Shown here one piece after another: positions 1 to 10,563 of a DNA stretch of 64,000 nucleotides. The notes beneath the pieces were generated by a model, which had not been told where the DNA came from, did no database searches, and saw nothing but the letters and a program-made list of their open reading frames with translations. Source of the DNA: Magnolia sinica (taxonomy: Eukaryota; Streptophyta; Magnoliopsida; Magnoliales; Magnoliaceae); NCBI RefSeq assembly GCF_029962835.1, contig NC_080588.1, forward strand, positions 46,297,001-46,361,000, given 5' to 3'. Within the stretch, counting starts at the first letter, position 1; every line of letters begins with the position of its first letter. The position numbers and the translations under genes are program-made.

Positions 1-2
1 AG

Positions 3-313
3 ATCATTGAGAGCATTGGCGCCGTGGCCTATCGGCTTGCCTTACCATCTCGGTTGTCTTCCACAACATTTTTCACATCTCTATATTGAGGAAGTGTGGG
101 TCGAGTACGTTATTGATTGGCGGCCATTGGAGGTTCGTGAGGATGCTTCTTATATTGAGCAACCATACGTATTCTTGATCGGAAGGAGCAGTCCTCCGAA
201 TCAAGGTCATTCCCTTGGTAAAGGTTAAGTGGGGTCACTATTCTGTTGATAAGGCATCTTGAAAGCATGAGGCTGAGATTCGAGAGCGCTATCCCCATCT
301 CTTTGATGATTGA
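3..313 (+). pseudogene. Ty3/gypsy integrase C-terminus with chromodomain-like tail (Tekay-like)
   Basis: This is the last ~100 codons of a Ty3/gypsy polyprotein, entering from the left edge. Translation gives IIESIGAVAYRLALPS in one frame, then RPLEVREDASYIEQP in a second, then VIPLVKVKWGHYSVDKAS and ERYPHLF. These are the GPY/F-type integrase tail and the short chromodomain typical of Tekay/Del chromoviruses. At least two frameshifts and a stop inside the chromodomain (where a Trp codon is expected) show it is dead. It lies 133 bp before the polypurine tract and the 3' LTR, the normal order. In live relatives the chromodomain helps direct integration into heterochromatin. Family assignment rests on remembered consensus patterns and is confident to the gypsy level, fairly confident to Tekay. 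Confidence 0.85.
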
Positions 314-432
314 TTGTATGTTATATCATGTATGATGTCTCCAATTTTATTGATGATGCCTTGTTTTCTTTTCTATCATGAGTTAAGTTTGGTTGAAATG
401 ATTGTGTAAATTTCGAGAATAAAATTTTTTAT

Positions 433-446
433 TTGGAAGGGAGAGT
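433..446 (+). promoter_or_regulatory. polypurine tract of the Tekay-like element
   Basis: The purine-rich run TTGGAAGGGAGAGT lies directly before the LTR start TGTAAGACC. The AATTTCGAGAATAAAATTTTT stretch just upstream is the usual lead-in in this lineage. It would prime plus-strand DNA synthesis. Confidence 0.7.
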
Positions 447-910
447 TGTAAGACCTGTACCCTAGTCTGTACCGTTTCGTATGCTTCTGCGGTTCTTCCG
501 GTCGAATTCCAGCAACCTTCGCACTGTATCCGATGTTTGCGCGCGATCCTAAACCAGGTCCCGCATACTGAAGTCGGTTCGAACCGAAACTTGTATCTTA
601 GTGACCGCACCGTCGTCATGGTTCCAACACCGCGACTCGCGCACTGAACCGATACCCAGGCTAGAAGATGTCGATCTGCGTTTATTTCGAAGAAACGCCG
701 CGCGTTACAAATCTCGAGAAAATCTCTACAACAAGTCCCATCAATCAACCATAAATGCATCCCTTACCCCAAGTACAACCACCCCACTCCTCCTTTTCCC
801 ATAAGTCAAACCTCTCTCTCCCTCACCATCCCTCTTTTACCCATTTTTTCAAACCAACCCATACTTCATTAATTACACCCATCACACCTCACCCATCCAT
901 ATCACTCCCA

Positions 911-913
<3 letters not shown>

Positions 914-941
<28 letters not shown>
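914..941 (+). repeat. (CT)n microsatellite in the Tekay LTR
   Basis: About 14 uninterrupted CT units in the first quarter of the LTR. It may mark a pyrimidine-rich leader region of the element's transcript. Confidence 0.9.
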
Positions 942-945
<4 letters not shown>

Positions 946-1436
946 CTCAAAATCTCCCAAGCAACTCAAGCCTCACACGTCCAAGCCTCTCTAACTCTTC
1001 TCAAAAGCCAAGTGTGGCTCACCCTCTCATCTCTCATCCACACCATCAATCTTCCATCAACCTCCATCAAAAGGCAAGCTAAGGAGCATTGGAGTCTAAG
1101 GGACCAAGAAGAAGGAAGATAAGGTGGGTGATATTTGAGTTTTCACCATTGATTTCCTAATTTGGGGGGTCCACTTGTTGGTGGGACCCATTTTGATGTA
1201 TGTGATTAAACCAAGAGGGGCCCATAGTGGCGGGGTCCCTCCACTCTACCGATCTCTCTCTATTGTTCTCTTTTTCTCTCTCTCTCTCTTTCTTTGTGAT
1301 GGTGTGGATCCCACCAATATGTGTTATATCTACCCCGTCCATCTACATCAGTCGGTGTGGCCCACCCTATTGCAGGTGATGATCCACACCATCTATTGTT
1401 TGGATGGGCCCAATACATCCTTCTTTCTATATGTTA

Positions 1437-1516
1437 TATTTTATATAATATATATAATATATATAATATAATATGTATTGTATATATATAATATAAGATA
1501 TATATTATATGTATAT
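1437..1516. repeat. AT-rich (TATA)n low-complexity run
   Basis: About 80 bp built almost only from TAATATA and TATAT units inside the Tekay LTR. No gene signal was seen. Confidence 0.85.
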
Positions 1517-2068
1517 ATGTTGGTGGGCCATGTCCACGTGGGACCCACCATAATGATGTGTTTATGGATGTCGTCCAGCGTCCCTGGACACTGGACGTTG
1601 GCGAATAGGGAAGTGTAAACTGACATGGGAGTGTACTACCGTGCTAGCCAAAGAGAAGGGAGAGGTGGGTCACTCATGCAGGCCCCACCTTGATGTTTTT
1701 ATACAATCCAAGCCGACCATCCTATTTCCCAAATCATTTTAGGCGTTGAGCCGAAAAATTATCTCAATCCGAATTTATGATGGGCCATAGCATAGCAAAC
1801 AAGTTTCCTACCAGTGAAATATACTCTGATGTTGCTGTACATCAAAAAAACCATTCAATATTGGTCTTGATAGGTTTGTATCGAGCCACAGGGGCCAATG
1901 GCTAGTGTGGATCTTGCTGATGCGGGCCCCGCCTGTGAAAAACTGTAAAAAAAAGATTTTTTTCAAAAAAAACAAAACAGCAGCAGCAACTGTTGCCACT
2001 GGCAGAAGGCACAGGCAGCGCCTGCGCTGGCTGCCTGACGGACGGACCGGCTGGGCCTCACGGCTCTA

Positions 2069-2334
2069 GTTGTGGGCCCCATGTGATGCGTTTCGAGCAT
2101 CAACACCTTGCATTTGATGGGTCCCCTTTGTCCACGGGATGTCCCCAAAAATCAGCCGTTAACAGAAACCAGGTGGGCCATACCATTTAAAATCATGTGA
2201 ACACATGTCAAAACATATAAAATCACTTGGTGGGGCCTACCTGGGTTTTGGATGTTGCTGAAACTTGGTTTGGACCGTCAGCCAGGTGGGACTCACATAA
2301 TGGGTGGGCTAGATTTGTGAACCACGTTTCGGTG
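2069..2334 (+). repeat. family-B MITE-like block inside the Tekay LTR
   Basis: This block runs from GTGGGCCCCATGTGATG to GTGGGCCCCACGC. It matches, in the same order, the blocks at 7956-8222 and 8820-9085 and, reversed, the interior of the element at 10030-10563. Shared phrases include CATCAACACC, GGTGGGCCATACCAT, CACTTGGTGGGG and GTGGGAC(T/A)CACATAATG. No terminal inverted repeat is left here, so it is either a truncated copy or sequence the LTR family shares. Confidence 0.75.
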
Positions 2335-2336
2335 GG

Positions 2337-2690
2337 CCCCACGCTCACCCCCAGGTCCAAGTGACCTTATAAACAGGTTGGACGGCATATGAATATCACG
2401 CAAGGTCCACGTGACCTCATGAACAGATTGGTGGCAAATAAATATTTCTGTGGGCCCTACCCTCCTGTGGTCCACGTGACCTTATGAATAGATTGGATGA
2501 TAAATAAATATTATAGTGGGCCCTACCCTGGTCCACATGACCTTATGAACAGTTGGTTGGAAAATAAACATTATGTTGGGCCCTAGGTTGCTTGAAAAAT
2601 AAACATTATTGTGGGCCCCGGTCTGAATGACCTTATCAATGGGTTGGATGGGAAATAAACATTATGGTAGGCCCCACATGGGACCCACTT
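2337..2690 (+). repeat. degenerate ~60 bp tandem repeats in the Tekay LTR
   Basis: Five units contain GACCT(T/C)AT followed by a GATTGG-like core, AAATAAA(C/T)ATTAT and GTGGGCCCTACC. The GACCTTAT landmarks fall near 2361, 2411, 2476, 2537 and 2627, so spacing varies from 50 to 90 bp. Confidence 0.75.
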
Positions 2691-2779
2691 ATGTATGTAT
2701 TGTAAACCATACCCTCCATTAGAGTGGGCTCCATCATGATGCATGTGTTTCATCCAACTGTCCAACCATTTTGGAGATA

Positions 2780-3055
2780 ATGTAAGGCCCATTGTTGAGG
2801 CCCATCTTGATGTATTGGTGGTCCTTGTTGAGGCCTACCTTGATTTGTATAGGGCCCATATTATGAGGCCCATTGTGATGTATGCAAGGCCCATGTGACT
2901 AGGCCCATGTTGATGCATTTGTGGCCCGTCATTGAGGCCCACCTTGATTTGTATATGCGAGACCCATGTATGAGGCCCATTTGATGTACTAGAGGCCCAT
3001 GGGTCAAGGCCCAATAGGACGTACATAAGGCCCATTGTAGTGTAATTCCACCATG
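2780..3055 (+). repeat. short AGGCCCA...GATGTAT repeats in the Tekay LTR
   Basis: About eight irregular units of 30-40 bp alternate AGGCCCA(T/C) with TTGATGTAT or TTGATTTGTAT. They directly follow the ~60 bp array and may derive from the same GTGGGCCCCACCATGATG motif. Confidence 0.7.
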
Positions 3056-4473
3056 GTATATGTGTTGATTTTGTAGTGGGCTATACCTTGGGAGCAATGA
3101 TGGTTTGACGTCCACATTGAATGGATAATGTTGGTTAAATGTCTGCATTATAACTCTCCCTAAGGCCCACGGATAGGCCCATATTTGCGGTAAGTAGGCC
3201 GTCTAAGCTATCTCTGTTATACACAGAGCCCATCTCTTTATACATGTTTAGTATAGATCCATGATTCATGATCATATGCATCATATGTATGCCTGATATG
3301 AGGAGTGACCGATCATAGCATATGCCTTCGGGCAGATTGTTTATGGGTTCCCTGATAGGCGAAGTTGCCCCATATAAGTGCATGGTACACGCAGGACTGT
3401 TGCATGACTGGTAGTGTGACTCATGCACTTGCATTTATGTGATTGTAGTTACTATATGCCCTAGCGACATCAGGACCATAGCCTCCACAGACACATCGTG
3501 GATGGTAGGATTAGATATCGAAAATATTTGGTTCTAGCATACGGGCGCCATAGATATCCTTGGGTGAAAATCCCTAAACCCGATGGTACCAGAGGATGAC
3601 TCCAACATCAAGATCGAGTGGATACACGAGCGCCTGAGGGCCGTATACCAGTAGACCGCATCTCCCACTATGTTGTGGTCGGTTGGAAAGGGGTGTGACC
3701 TTACCTGCCTGAGTGAGGGGGCAATTTCTAGGTTGGGTTTGACCAGTTTGAGGAATCGGTCCGCTATCGACGAGCCGGGCCCAACATTGGCCGGCGGATA
3801 GTGAGGTCTCTTCCACCTTCCCAGTTGTGCGTCTGGATAGGGGTGGCAAGCTGGCGTAGAGTGTACTTGACCCCGATGATTATCTATACTGAGAACCACA
3901 CTGATTTGATGCTTTAGTGAGGAGCTGCATTGATATGTGGATGAGGATTGACATGCTTGATTTGTGTTCTGCATCGCATGGCCTTGGTACGGCTGATTGC
4001 ATACATATATTCATCAGCATGATTCCACATTTCTCTGACCTTGCATCCTGAGCACACTTATATTGCGCACACACTTACACCACCCTCTAAGCTTTCTATA
4101 AGCTTATGCACGATTGATGCGTGTTGGTGACGCCAGGTCGTAGCCATAGCATAGCAGCAGCAGGAGTGCGGTCGAGCCTTTGGAGTTTTGTTATTCGCAC
4201 TATCTTGTATTTCCCTTCAGACGCATTGTAATTAAAATTTTTTATCATAGTGGATTTTGTGATGGTGTTCTTATGTTTATTGTTCGTGGGTTATGCTTTT
4301 GTTATGCTCATTACAGTTGAACTGATGATTTGAAATCCTTCTTTTAGCATCCTAGGATTGGAACCTGGTGTATAGGTGCCGGGAGCCGAGAATGGGGTAC
4401 TACAGAGGCTCTCGGCGCCAGATTCGGCGATCGGGAATTTTGTGAGCCCGATTTTCGAGTCTGGGGTGTGATA

Positions 4474-5767
4474 ATTTACTTCTTTGTTATTCATGAATAT
4501 TGCCTTATCACGTGTCATGTGTCTCGAACATCCACTATCTAGGTACCATCTTGAGTGGTTAATGGCTTTGAAACCTATGTGGGCAACAAGACATGTAACC
4601 TTTGGAACCCATTTCATTACCGTTCTAGGTTTAGGAGTATCTCATGTTTTTCGTTATATTTGAGAGTTAGGATTTCTCATTTTTCTATTAACTCAAATTT
4701 CTTCCGAGTTGGATTTCAGAAGCTCTTTAAGCAAGTCCATAATTTTTTCAGCTAAGGGTGATTTATTATTCCTTTGATGTTTATAAATGATGGCATTATT
4801 ATTTATTCTAGGGACTTGAAAGGGTTTTGAGTTTTTGAAATCATTATGATGAAAATCTCTTAAAGTCTTACCTTTAGAGTTTGAGGATTCTCCTCTCACG
4901 AAGATAGGAGCAGAATCCTTGGTTTTCAAAGAATTGTCTTTAATATAATCCAGACCAAACTTGTCACCACACTGTCTCGATGAGGTTAACAATTTTTCAA
5001 GCTTTTGGTCACTAAGGGCATATTTCTAAGTATCCTTTAAACTTTGAAGGGAAAAAACTTCAAGTTTTAGTTTCTCATTTTTAGTTTTGAGATTTTGCAA
5101 TTCAGAAGATTTAAAACTTAAATCTAATTTTGTTTTTTATTTTTTTCAAAATAATCTGAGAAGTGAGATTTTTCTAAAACTGGTTTTTCAAGTTCTTCTT
5201 TTAGTTTAGCATATTTTTCTTTTTGAATTTTCAACTTGACAGCAATTTTACAAATCTCTCTGTATAGGGCATGATGAGCATCTTGAAGATCGTCTTCATT
5301 TTCATTTTCAAGGTCACTTCTAAGATTTACATAATTAGATATATTACAGCTATCTGAAGAAGTGACTCTAGCTATAGTCATAAAGGCTTTCACATCATTT
5401 GTATTTGTATTTTCATGGTCTGATTCATCAAACTTGCAAGTACTTTCAGAATCAGATGATTCATCCCAAGTAGCTATCATGCCCTTTCTTTTTTACTTAT
5501 CCTTTTTATGACATTTATCAGCAAAGTGCCCATATTCATGATAGTTGAAACATTGACTACCCTTTGTTTTATATTTAAAAAAAATTAGATTTTCCTTTTA
5601 TTTTATCAAATGGTTTTGGAAAATTTGTTTTTTTTTTAAAAAAAAAAAAATTCTATAAAATTTCTTAGCTAATATTGCCATATCATCTTCATTTTCTTCA
5701 AAATCAGAATTAACATTATTTTCTTTTGAAACAGATTTAGAAGATTTAAGAGCAATGGACTTAGCTT
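4474..5767 (-). pseudogene. copia2 gag C-terminal half and protease start (SIRE-type), left segment
   Basis: The minus strand encodes the second half of a SIRE-type gag and the start of the protease. From high to low coordinates come a Lys-rich linker, a zinc knuckle near 5535, an acidic coiled-coil-like region (5124-5480), the conserved MKWVPKV phrase and the protease motif WYLDSGCSRHMT near 4530 with the catalytic DSG. The zinc knuckle reads CFNYHEYGHFADKC, so its second Cys is replaced by Tyr. Frameshifts in A-runs near 5150 and 5600 break the frame. The segment is cut on the right by the CACTA element (partner at 20862) and on the left by the Tekay LTR. The same domains occur on the plus strand in copia1 (25.7-27.2 kb), which confirms the assignment. 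Confidence 0.85.
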
Positions 5768-5779
5768 CACTACAAGAAA
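5768..5779 (+). repeat. left terminal inverted repeat of the CACTA element
   Basis: CACTACAAGAAA, an exact inverted match to 20847-20858, flanked on the left by the CTT target duplication. It is the presumed transposase cleavage end. Confidence 0.95.
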
Positions 5780-5786
5780 TATCACT

Positions 5787-7250
5787 TTTATCGACGAAAT
5801 TTTTGCCGACAAAAAAAAATTCGTCGGTAAAAGTACTGTTTTACCGACGAAATTTTTTTTGTCGGTAAAACAACACTTTTACCGACAAAATTTTTTTCAT
5901 CGGTAATAATGTTTTTACCGACAAAAATTTTCGTCGGTAAAACTATTATAATTTTTAAGATAAAAAATTTTGGCGCTATTTTAAAAACTTTCGCGGTAAG
6001 AGTTTTACCGACGAACATTTTCGTCGGTAAAAAGCACAAACTAAAATTGTTAACCACTTTTACCGACAAAAATTTTCATCGGTAAAAATGTTATATTTTT
6101 AAGATAGAAAATTTTCACGCCAAGTTTTATCGACGAACTAAAACTGTCGGGAAAAATGTTTTTACCGACGAAAATTTTCATTGGTAAAAATGTTATATTT
6201 TTAAGACAGAAATTTTCGTGCTGACTTTTAGCGACGAACTAAAACCGTTGGGAATAATGTTTTTACCGACGAAAATTTTCTTCGGTAAAAATGTTATATT
6301 TTTAAGGTAGAAAATTTTTGCACTGAGTTTTACCAACGAACTAAAATCGTCGGGAATAATGTTTTTACCGACGAAAATTTTCGTCGGTAAAACTGTTATA
6401 TTTTTCACTTAGAAAATTTTTGCACTGAGTTTTACCAACGAACTAAAACCATTGGGAATAATGTTTTTACCGACAAAAATTTTTATTTGTAAAACCGTTA
6501 TATTTTTCACTTGGCAAATTTTCGCGCTGAGTTTTATTGACGAACTAAAATCGTTGGGAATAATGTTTTTACAGACGAAAATTTTCATCGGTAAAACTAT
6601 TATATTTTTCACTTGGAAAATTTTCGCACCAAGTTTTACTGACGAACTAAAACCGTCGGGAATAATGTTTTTATTGACGAAAATTTTTGTCGGTAAAAAT
6701 GTTATATTTTTCCCGAACTAAAATCATCTGGAATAATGTTTTTATCGATGAAAATTTTCGTCCGTAAAACTGTTATATTTTTCACTTGGAAAATTTTCAC
6801 GCTGAGTTTTACCGATGAATTAAAACTGTCGGGAATAATGTTTTTACTGACGAAAATTTTCGTCGGTAAAACTGTTATATTTTTTACTTGAAAAATTTTC
6901 ACATTGAGTTTTACTAACGATCTAAAACCATTGGGAATAATGTTTTTACCGATGAAACTTCTCGTCAGTAAAACTGTTATATTTTTCAGATAAAAAATTT
7001 TTGCGCCGAGTTTTATCGATGAACCTTTTCGTTGGTAAAAATCGAAAAGCCACTTTTACCGATGAAAATTTTCATTGGTAAAACTATTATATTTTTAAGA
7101 TAGAAAATTTTTGCGCTATTTTGAAAACTTTTGTGGTAAGAGTTTTACCGACGAACCAAAGCCGTCGGGAATAATGTTTTTACTGACAAAAAAAGATTTC
7201 ATCGATAAAAGGGTTTTTTCCTGACGGATGAAAATCATCGGTAAAGGTAG
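5787..7250. repeat. left subterminal palindromic repeats of the CACTA element
   Basis: More than 20 copies of a near-perfect palindrome, ACCGACGAAAATTTTCGTCG with flanking TTTT/GGTAAAA, are spread over 1.46 kb. In the middle part a ~110-bp unit recurs that joins this palindrome to GTTATATTTTTCACTTGG, a GAAAATTTT(C/T)GC(A/G)C block and GAACTAAAAC(C/T)GTCGGGAATA. Known CACTA elements have subterminal arrays that bind the TNPA-type protein, and these are the likely equivalents. ORFs called here are by-products of the repeat and are not genes. Confidence 0.9.
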
Positions 7251-7674
7251 TATGTTTATATATATATATAGTTTTTAAATCATATGAGTGGAAATTTTTT
7301 TATATATATAATTAAAAGTTAATATTTAAATGATTTGTAATATCACATGTAATAGAATATTGAGAAGTTTAGAAATTTTAACAATGTTTGAGCAAAAATT
7401 TTAGAACAAAATGATGCTTTTGAAGAAAAAAATCGGCATTTTGAAATATTTGAGAAAAAAATTAAAATATGTTAAAATTTTTTAGATTTAAAAAAATAAA
7501 ATTCAGAATTAGTATTTTAAATTTTTTTTGAAATATTTTATAATAAAAATGATATTTTGTTAAAAGAGTACAAAAATATACATTTTGAAAAAAAATGTTA
7601 TTTTTAAATGGATATTGAAATTTATCTGTGAAAAATAAAATTACTAAATTATTAGGCACATCCACTAATTGAAC
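7251..7674. other. AT-rich spacer, no gene seen
   Basis: A very AT-rich stretch with long A and T runs. The short ORF on the minus strand is low-complexity Phe/Ile/Lys/Asn and not credible as a gene. Confidence 0.6.
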
Positions 7675-8268
7675 CTTTAATCGTTTTTGGACAATCTAAT
7701 CAGTTCAGATTGAAGAGTAAATAACTTGAGATATTTAAATCAAATTTCACTAAAATTGTTGATCAATCTTGTATGCCCAATATCTTTTTGATATGTAGCC
7801 TGATTGAGGCGAGTAACTAGTCAAATTGAGCGTATTGATCAGTAAAATAGAGTGAATGGACCAGACATGTAAAATGAGCCAAATATTCTGGTCAAAATTG
7901 TTACCCAACTTACTGACCTCGTGAGAATGTAAGAATTGATGTTAGTAAGTTTCGTGGGCCCCATCATGATGTGTGTCGAACATCAACACCGTGGATTTAA
8001 TGTGTTCCTTTTAGGTTATAAGATATCTCAAAAATCATCTATATACGAAACTCAAGTGGACCATACCATCTAAAATTATGTGAAGATATCCTAAAAAATA
8101 TAAAAGCACTTGGTGGGGCCCACATGAGTTTTGGATGCGGTTGAAACTTAGTCTGACGCCTCATCCAAGTGGGACACACACAATGAGTGGGTTGAATATG
8201 TGAATCACATTTAGGCAGGCCCAATATATGATTATGAATGTTTTAAGGAAACCCTTCCCCACTACATT
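7675..8268 (+). repeat. 594-bp duplicated segment, copy 1 (contains family-B block)
   Basis: This copy runs from AACCTTTAATCGTTTTTGGAC to CCCACTACATTTA-like sequence and repeats at 8540-9132 in the same order and orientation, with roughly 90% identity by eye. Its second half (7956-8222) is a family-B MITE-like block. Confidence 0.8.
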
Positions 8269-8539
8269 TAGGTGAGTTACTCGTTACCCTTACCAGAGTA
8301 AACTCTGTGGCGTCCACTGTTATTTATTTATTTTATCCACTCCATTCATCCATGTTAACAGATAATTTGAGGTCTAAAGAACAAAAGGGAAGCATATCCA
8401 AAGCTCAAGTGGACCACACCACAAGAAATAGTGTGATTGAACCTCTACCATTTAAAATTTCTTGGAGGCCATAGAAGTTTTGGATCAAGCTGATGTTTGT
8501 GTTTTCTATTCATTCATATATTTTTGATATTATGAACAA
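8269..8539. repeat. spacer between duplicated segments, family-A repeat debris
   Basis: It holds the phrases CAAGTGGACCACACCAC and AAGTTTTGGATCAAGCTGAT, typical of the family-A foldback repeats at 46.2 and 47.1 kb. The last ~65 bp recur at 9331-9398. No gene was seen. Confidence 0.6.
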
Positions 8540-9132
8540 CCTTTAACTATTTTTGGACAATTTGATCAGTCCAGATTGAAGAGTAAATAACTTCAGATGT
8601 TTAAATCAAAATTCACTCAAATTGTTGATCAATCTCATTTGCCCAATATCTTTCTCATATGTAGCATGATCAAGGTGAGTAACTAGTCAAATTGAGGGTA
8701 ATGATCAATAAAATAGAGTGAATGGTCCAGACATGTAAAATGGGTCAAATATTCTGGTCAAAATTGTGACCCAACTTTTGACACCCTGAGAACCTAAGAA
8801 TTAATGTTAGTAAGTTTTGTGGGACCCATCATGATGTGTGTCGAACATCAACACCATGCATTTGAGGTGTCCCCTTTAGCTTATGAGATATCTCAAAAAT
8901 CATCCGTTACGAAACTCAGGTGGGCCATACCATCTAAAACTATGTGAAGACATCTAAAAAAATATAAAAGCACTTGGTGGGGCCCACATGAGTTTTGAAT
9001 GCGGCTAAAACTGGGTTTGACCCCTCAACCAAGTGGGACACACATAATGAGTGGGTTAGATATGTGAATCACATTTAGACAGGCCCAATATATGATTATG
9101 AAAGTTTTAAGGAAACCCCTCTCCACTATATT
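8540..9132 (+). repeat. 594-bp duplicated segment, copy 2 (contains family-B block)
   Basis: Second copy of the segment at 7675-8268, offset by 865 bp. Its family-B block lies at 8820-9085. Divergence between the copies shows the duplication is not recent. Confidence 0.8.
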
Positions 9133-9620
9133 ATGTGCTGTGGCCCACCCAAGTCATGGATTGACTTTATTTTTAAGCTCTTGGCCCAACCAAGTCATGG
9201 ATTGACATTCTCCATACTGTTCAATGCTTTTCTCGAATCATTTTAAGATATTAACTAAAAAATGGGGCAGGTCTAAGGCTTAAGTGGACTACAAAGTGGG
9301 GGTTGAATGTCCACCATTAAAAATAACATTCATAGAAGTTTTGGATCAAGCTGATGTTTGTGTTTTCCCTTCATTCATATCTTTTTGATATTATGAACAT
9401 GTTGGATGACAAATAAACATTACTGTGGGCCAAAGGAAGGTATAAATGGTGGAAATCATTATTCCACATTGTTTCATGTGGCATGGTCCACTTGAGTTTT
9501 GGATTTACCAAAAATTTAGGGTCAACCTACACCGTTCATCCATTTTTTGAGATCATTTTATAGAATTATCCAAAAAATGAATCATATCTAAAGATTAAAT
9601 GGACCACACCACAAATAAGG
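9133..9620. repeat. family-A repeat debris between MITE copies
   Basis: Includes a short direct repeat (CCAAGTCATGGATTGAC near 9149 and 9190), the AAGTTTTGGATCAAGCTGAT phrase of family A and further GTGGACCACACCAC phrases. No gene was seen. Confidence 0.55.
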
Positions 9621-9960
9621 GGAACGGATTGGCTACTCCCCCCTACACCATCCAATGGCTGGTGGTTGGTGTTTTGTGGGCCCTACCATGATGTATGTGT
9701 TTAATCCATGTCGTTTATCTATTTCTAAAGATCATCTTACGACATGAGACCAAAAATGAGATATATCCAAATCTTAAGTGGACCACATTCCAGGAAACAG
9801 TGTTGAATGAGCGTTAACCATTAAAAAACATTTTGGGGCCATAAAAGTTTTGGATCAAACTGATTTTTGTTTTTCCCCTTCATCTGGCCCTGTATGACCT
9901 AATCAACATATTGGATGTCAAATAAACAGTACAGTGGGCCTTAGGAGGATTTTAATGATG
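9621..9960 (+). repeat. truncated family-A foldback repeat
   Basis: Starts AACGGATTGGCTACTCCCCC, then GTGGGCCCTACCATGATGTA, and follows the copy at 46208-46715 in order through the AAAGTTTTGGATCAA region. It stops at an AT/TTA microsatellite, so its inverted right half is missing. Confidence 0.75.
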
Positions 9961-9979
9961 GATATATAATAAATTTATA

Positions 9980-9981
<2 letters not shown>

Positions 9982-10021
<40 letters not shown>
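9982..10021 (+). repeat. (TTA)n microsatellite
   Basis: About 13 TTA/ATT units followed by a short TA run, between two MITE copies. Confidence 0.9.
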
Positions 10022-10028
<7 letters not shown>

Positions 10029-10029
10029 T

Positions 10030-10563
10030 GGGAAAAGGTTCCATACGGTCGAGCTCATGGGAACTTCTCATACGGTCGAGCTGTGTGGGCCCCACCATGA
10101 TGGGTGTCAAACATCTACCCAATCAGTTAGATGCACCATTCCATGGTGGGCTTGGGGCATAAAAATCAAGTTTTGGGCCACACCACATACAAAAGTTGAG
10201 AGGGGTTACCCTCCATTAAAATATTCATAATCATTTGTTGGGCCCACCGAGATGTGGTTCACAAATCCAGCCCATCCATTATGTGTGTCCCACTTGGATG
10301 AGGAGTCAAACCAAGTTTCATATGCATCAAAATTTTTGTTGGACCCCACCAAGTGATTTTATATGTTTTAGGCATTTCTTCACATGATTTTAGATGGTAT
10401 GGCCCACCTAAGTTCCGTATACGGCTGATTTTTGGGATATCCCATAATTTAAAGGGGGCCCATCAAATGCACGGTGTTGATGGTCGACACGCATCATAGT
10501 GGGGCCCACACAACTCGACCTCGTGGGAAGTTCCCATGAGCTCTACTATACAGAACCTTTTCC
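10030..10563. mobile_element. family-B MITE with terminal inverted repeats
   Basis: The ends are long inverted repeats. The left end reads GGAAAAGGTTCCATACGGTC then GAGCTCATGGGAACTTC. The right end is the inverse of that pattern, finishing GAACCTTTTCC, with a few mismatches. The 534-bp interior is itself partly palindromic (GTGGGCCCCACCATGATG near both ends) and matches, in reverse, the family-B blocks at 2.1, 8.0 and 8.9 kb. No coding potential. The target duplication is unclear because the left flank is a TA repeat, so the superfamily cannot be named. Confidence 0.8.

Larger units (their letters stand above)
447..4473 (+). mobile_element. 3' LTR of a Tekay-like Ty3/gypsy retrotransposon
   Basis: The LTR begins TGTAAGACC right after the polypurine tract. 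It ends in TTTTGTGAGCCCGATTTTCG followed by the phrase TCTGGGGTGTGATA, the Tekay/Del LTR end with the final CA changed to TA. Its 4.0 kb length is long but suits this lineage. On its right side, copia2 coding sequence resumes at once on the minus strand, so the element was inserted into copia2. The expected target duplication is ATTTA at 4474-4478, but its partner is outside the window. The LTR holds a CT microsatellite, an AT-rich run, a MITE-like block and two arrays of short repeats, listed separately. ORFs inside it are short and unconvincing. Confidence 0.8.

Noticed and set aside
1437..1516. AT-rich run as a replication origin or matrix attachment site
   Set aside because: AT content alone does not support either. 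It is a simple TATA repeat inside an LTR.
5788..6902. ORFs of 60-95 codons on both strands in the left subterminal region
   Set aside because: They are translations of the palindromic CACTA repeat (recurring 'LPTKIFVGKN' on both strands) and carry no independent coding signal.
5787..7250. CRISPR-like repeated palindromes
   Set aside because: Spacing is irregular, the intervening sequences are themselves repeats, and the context is a plant CACTA terminus.
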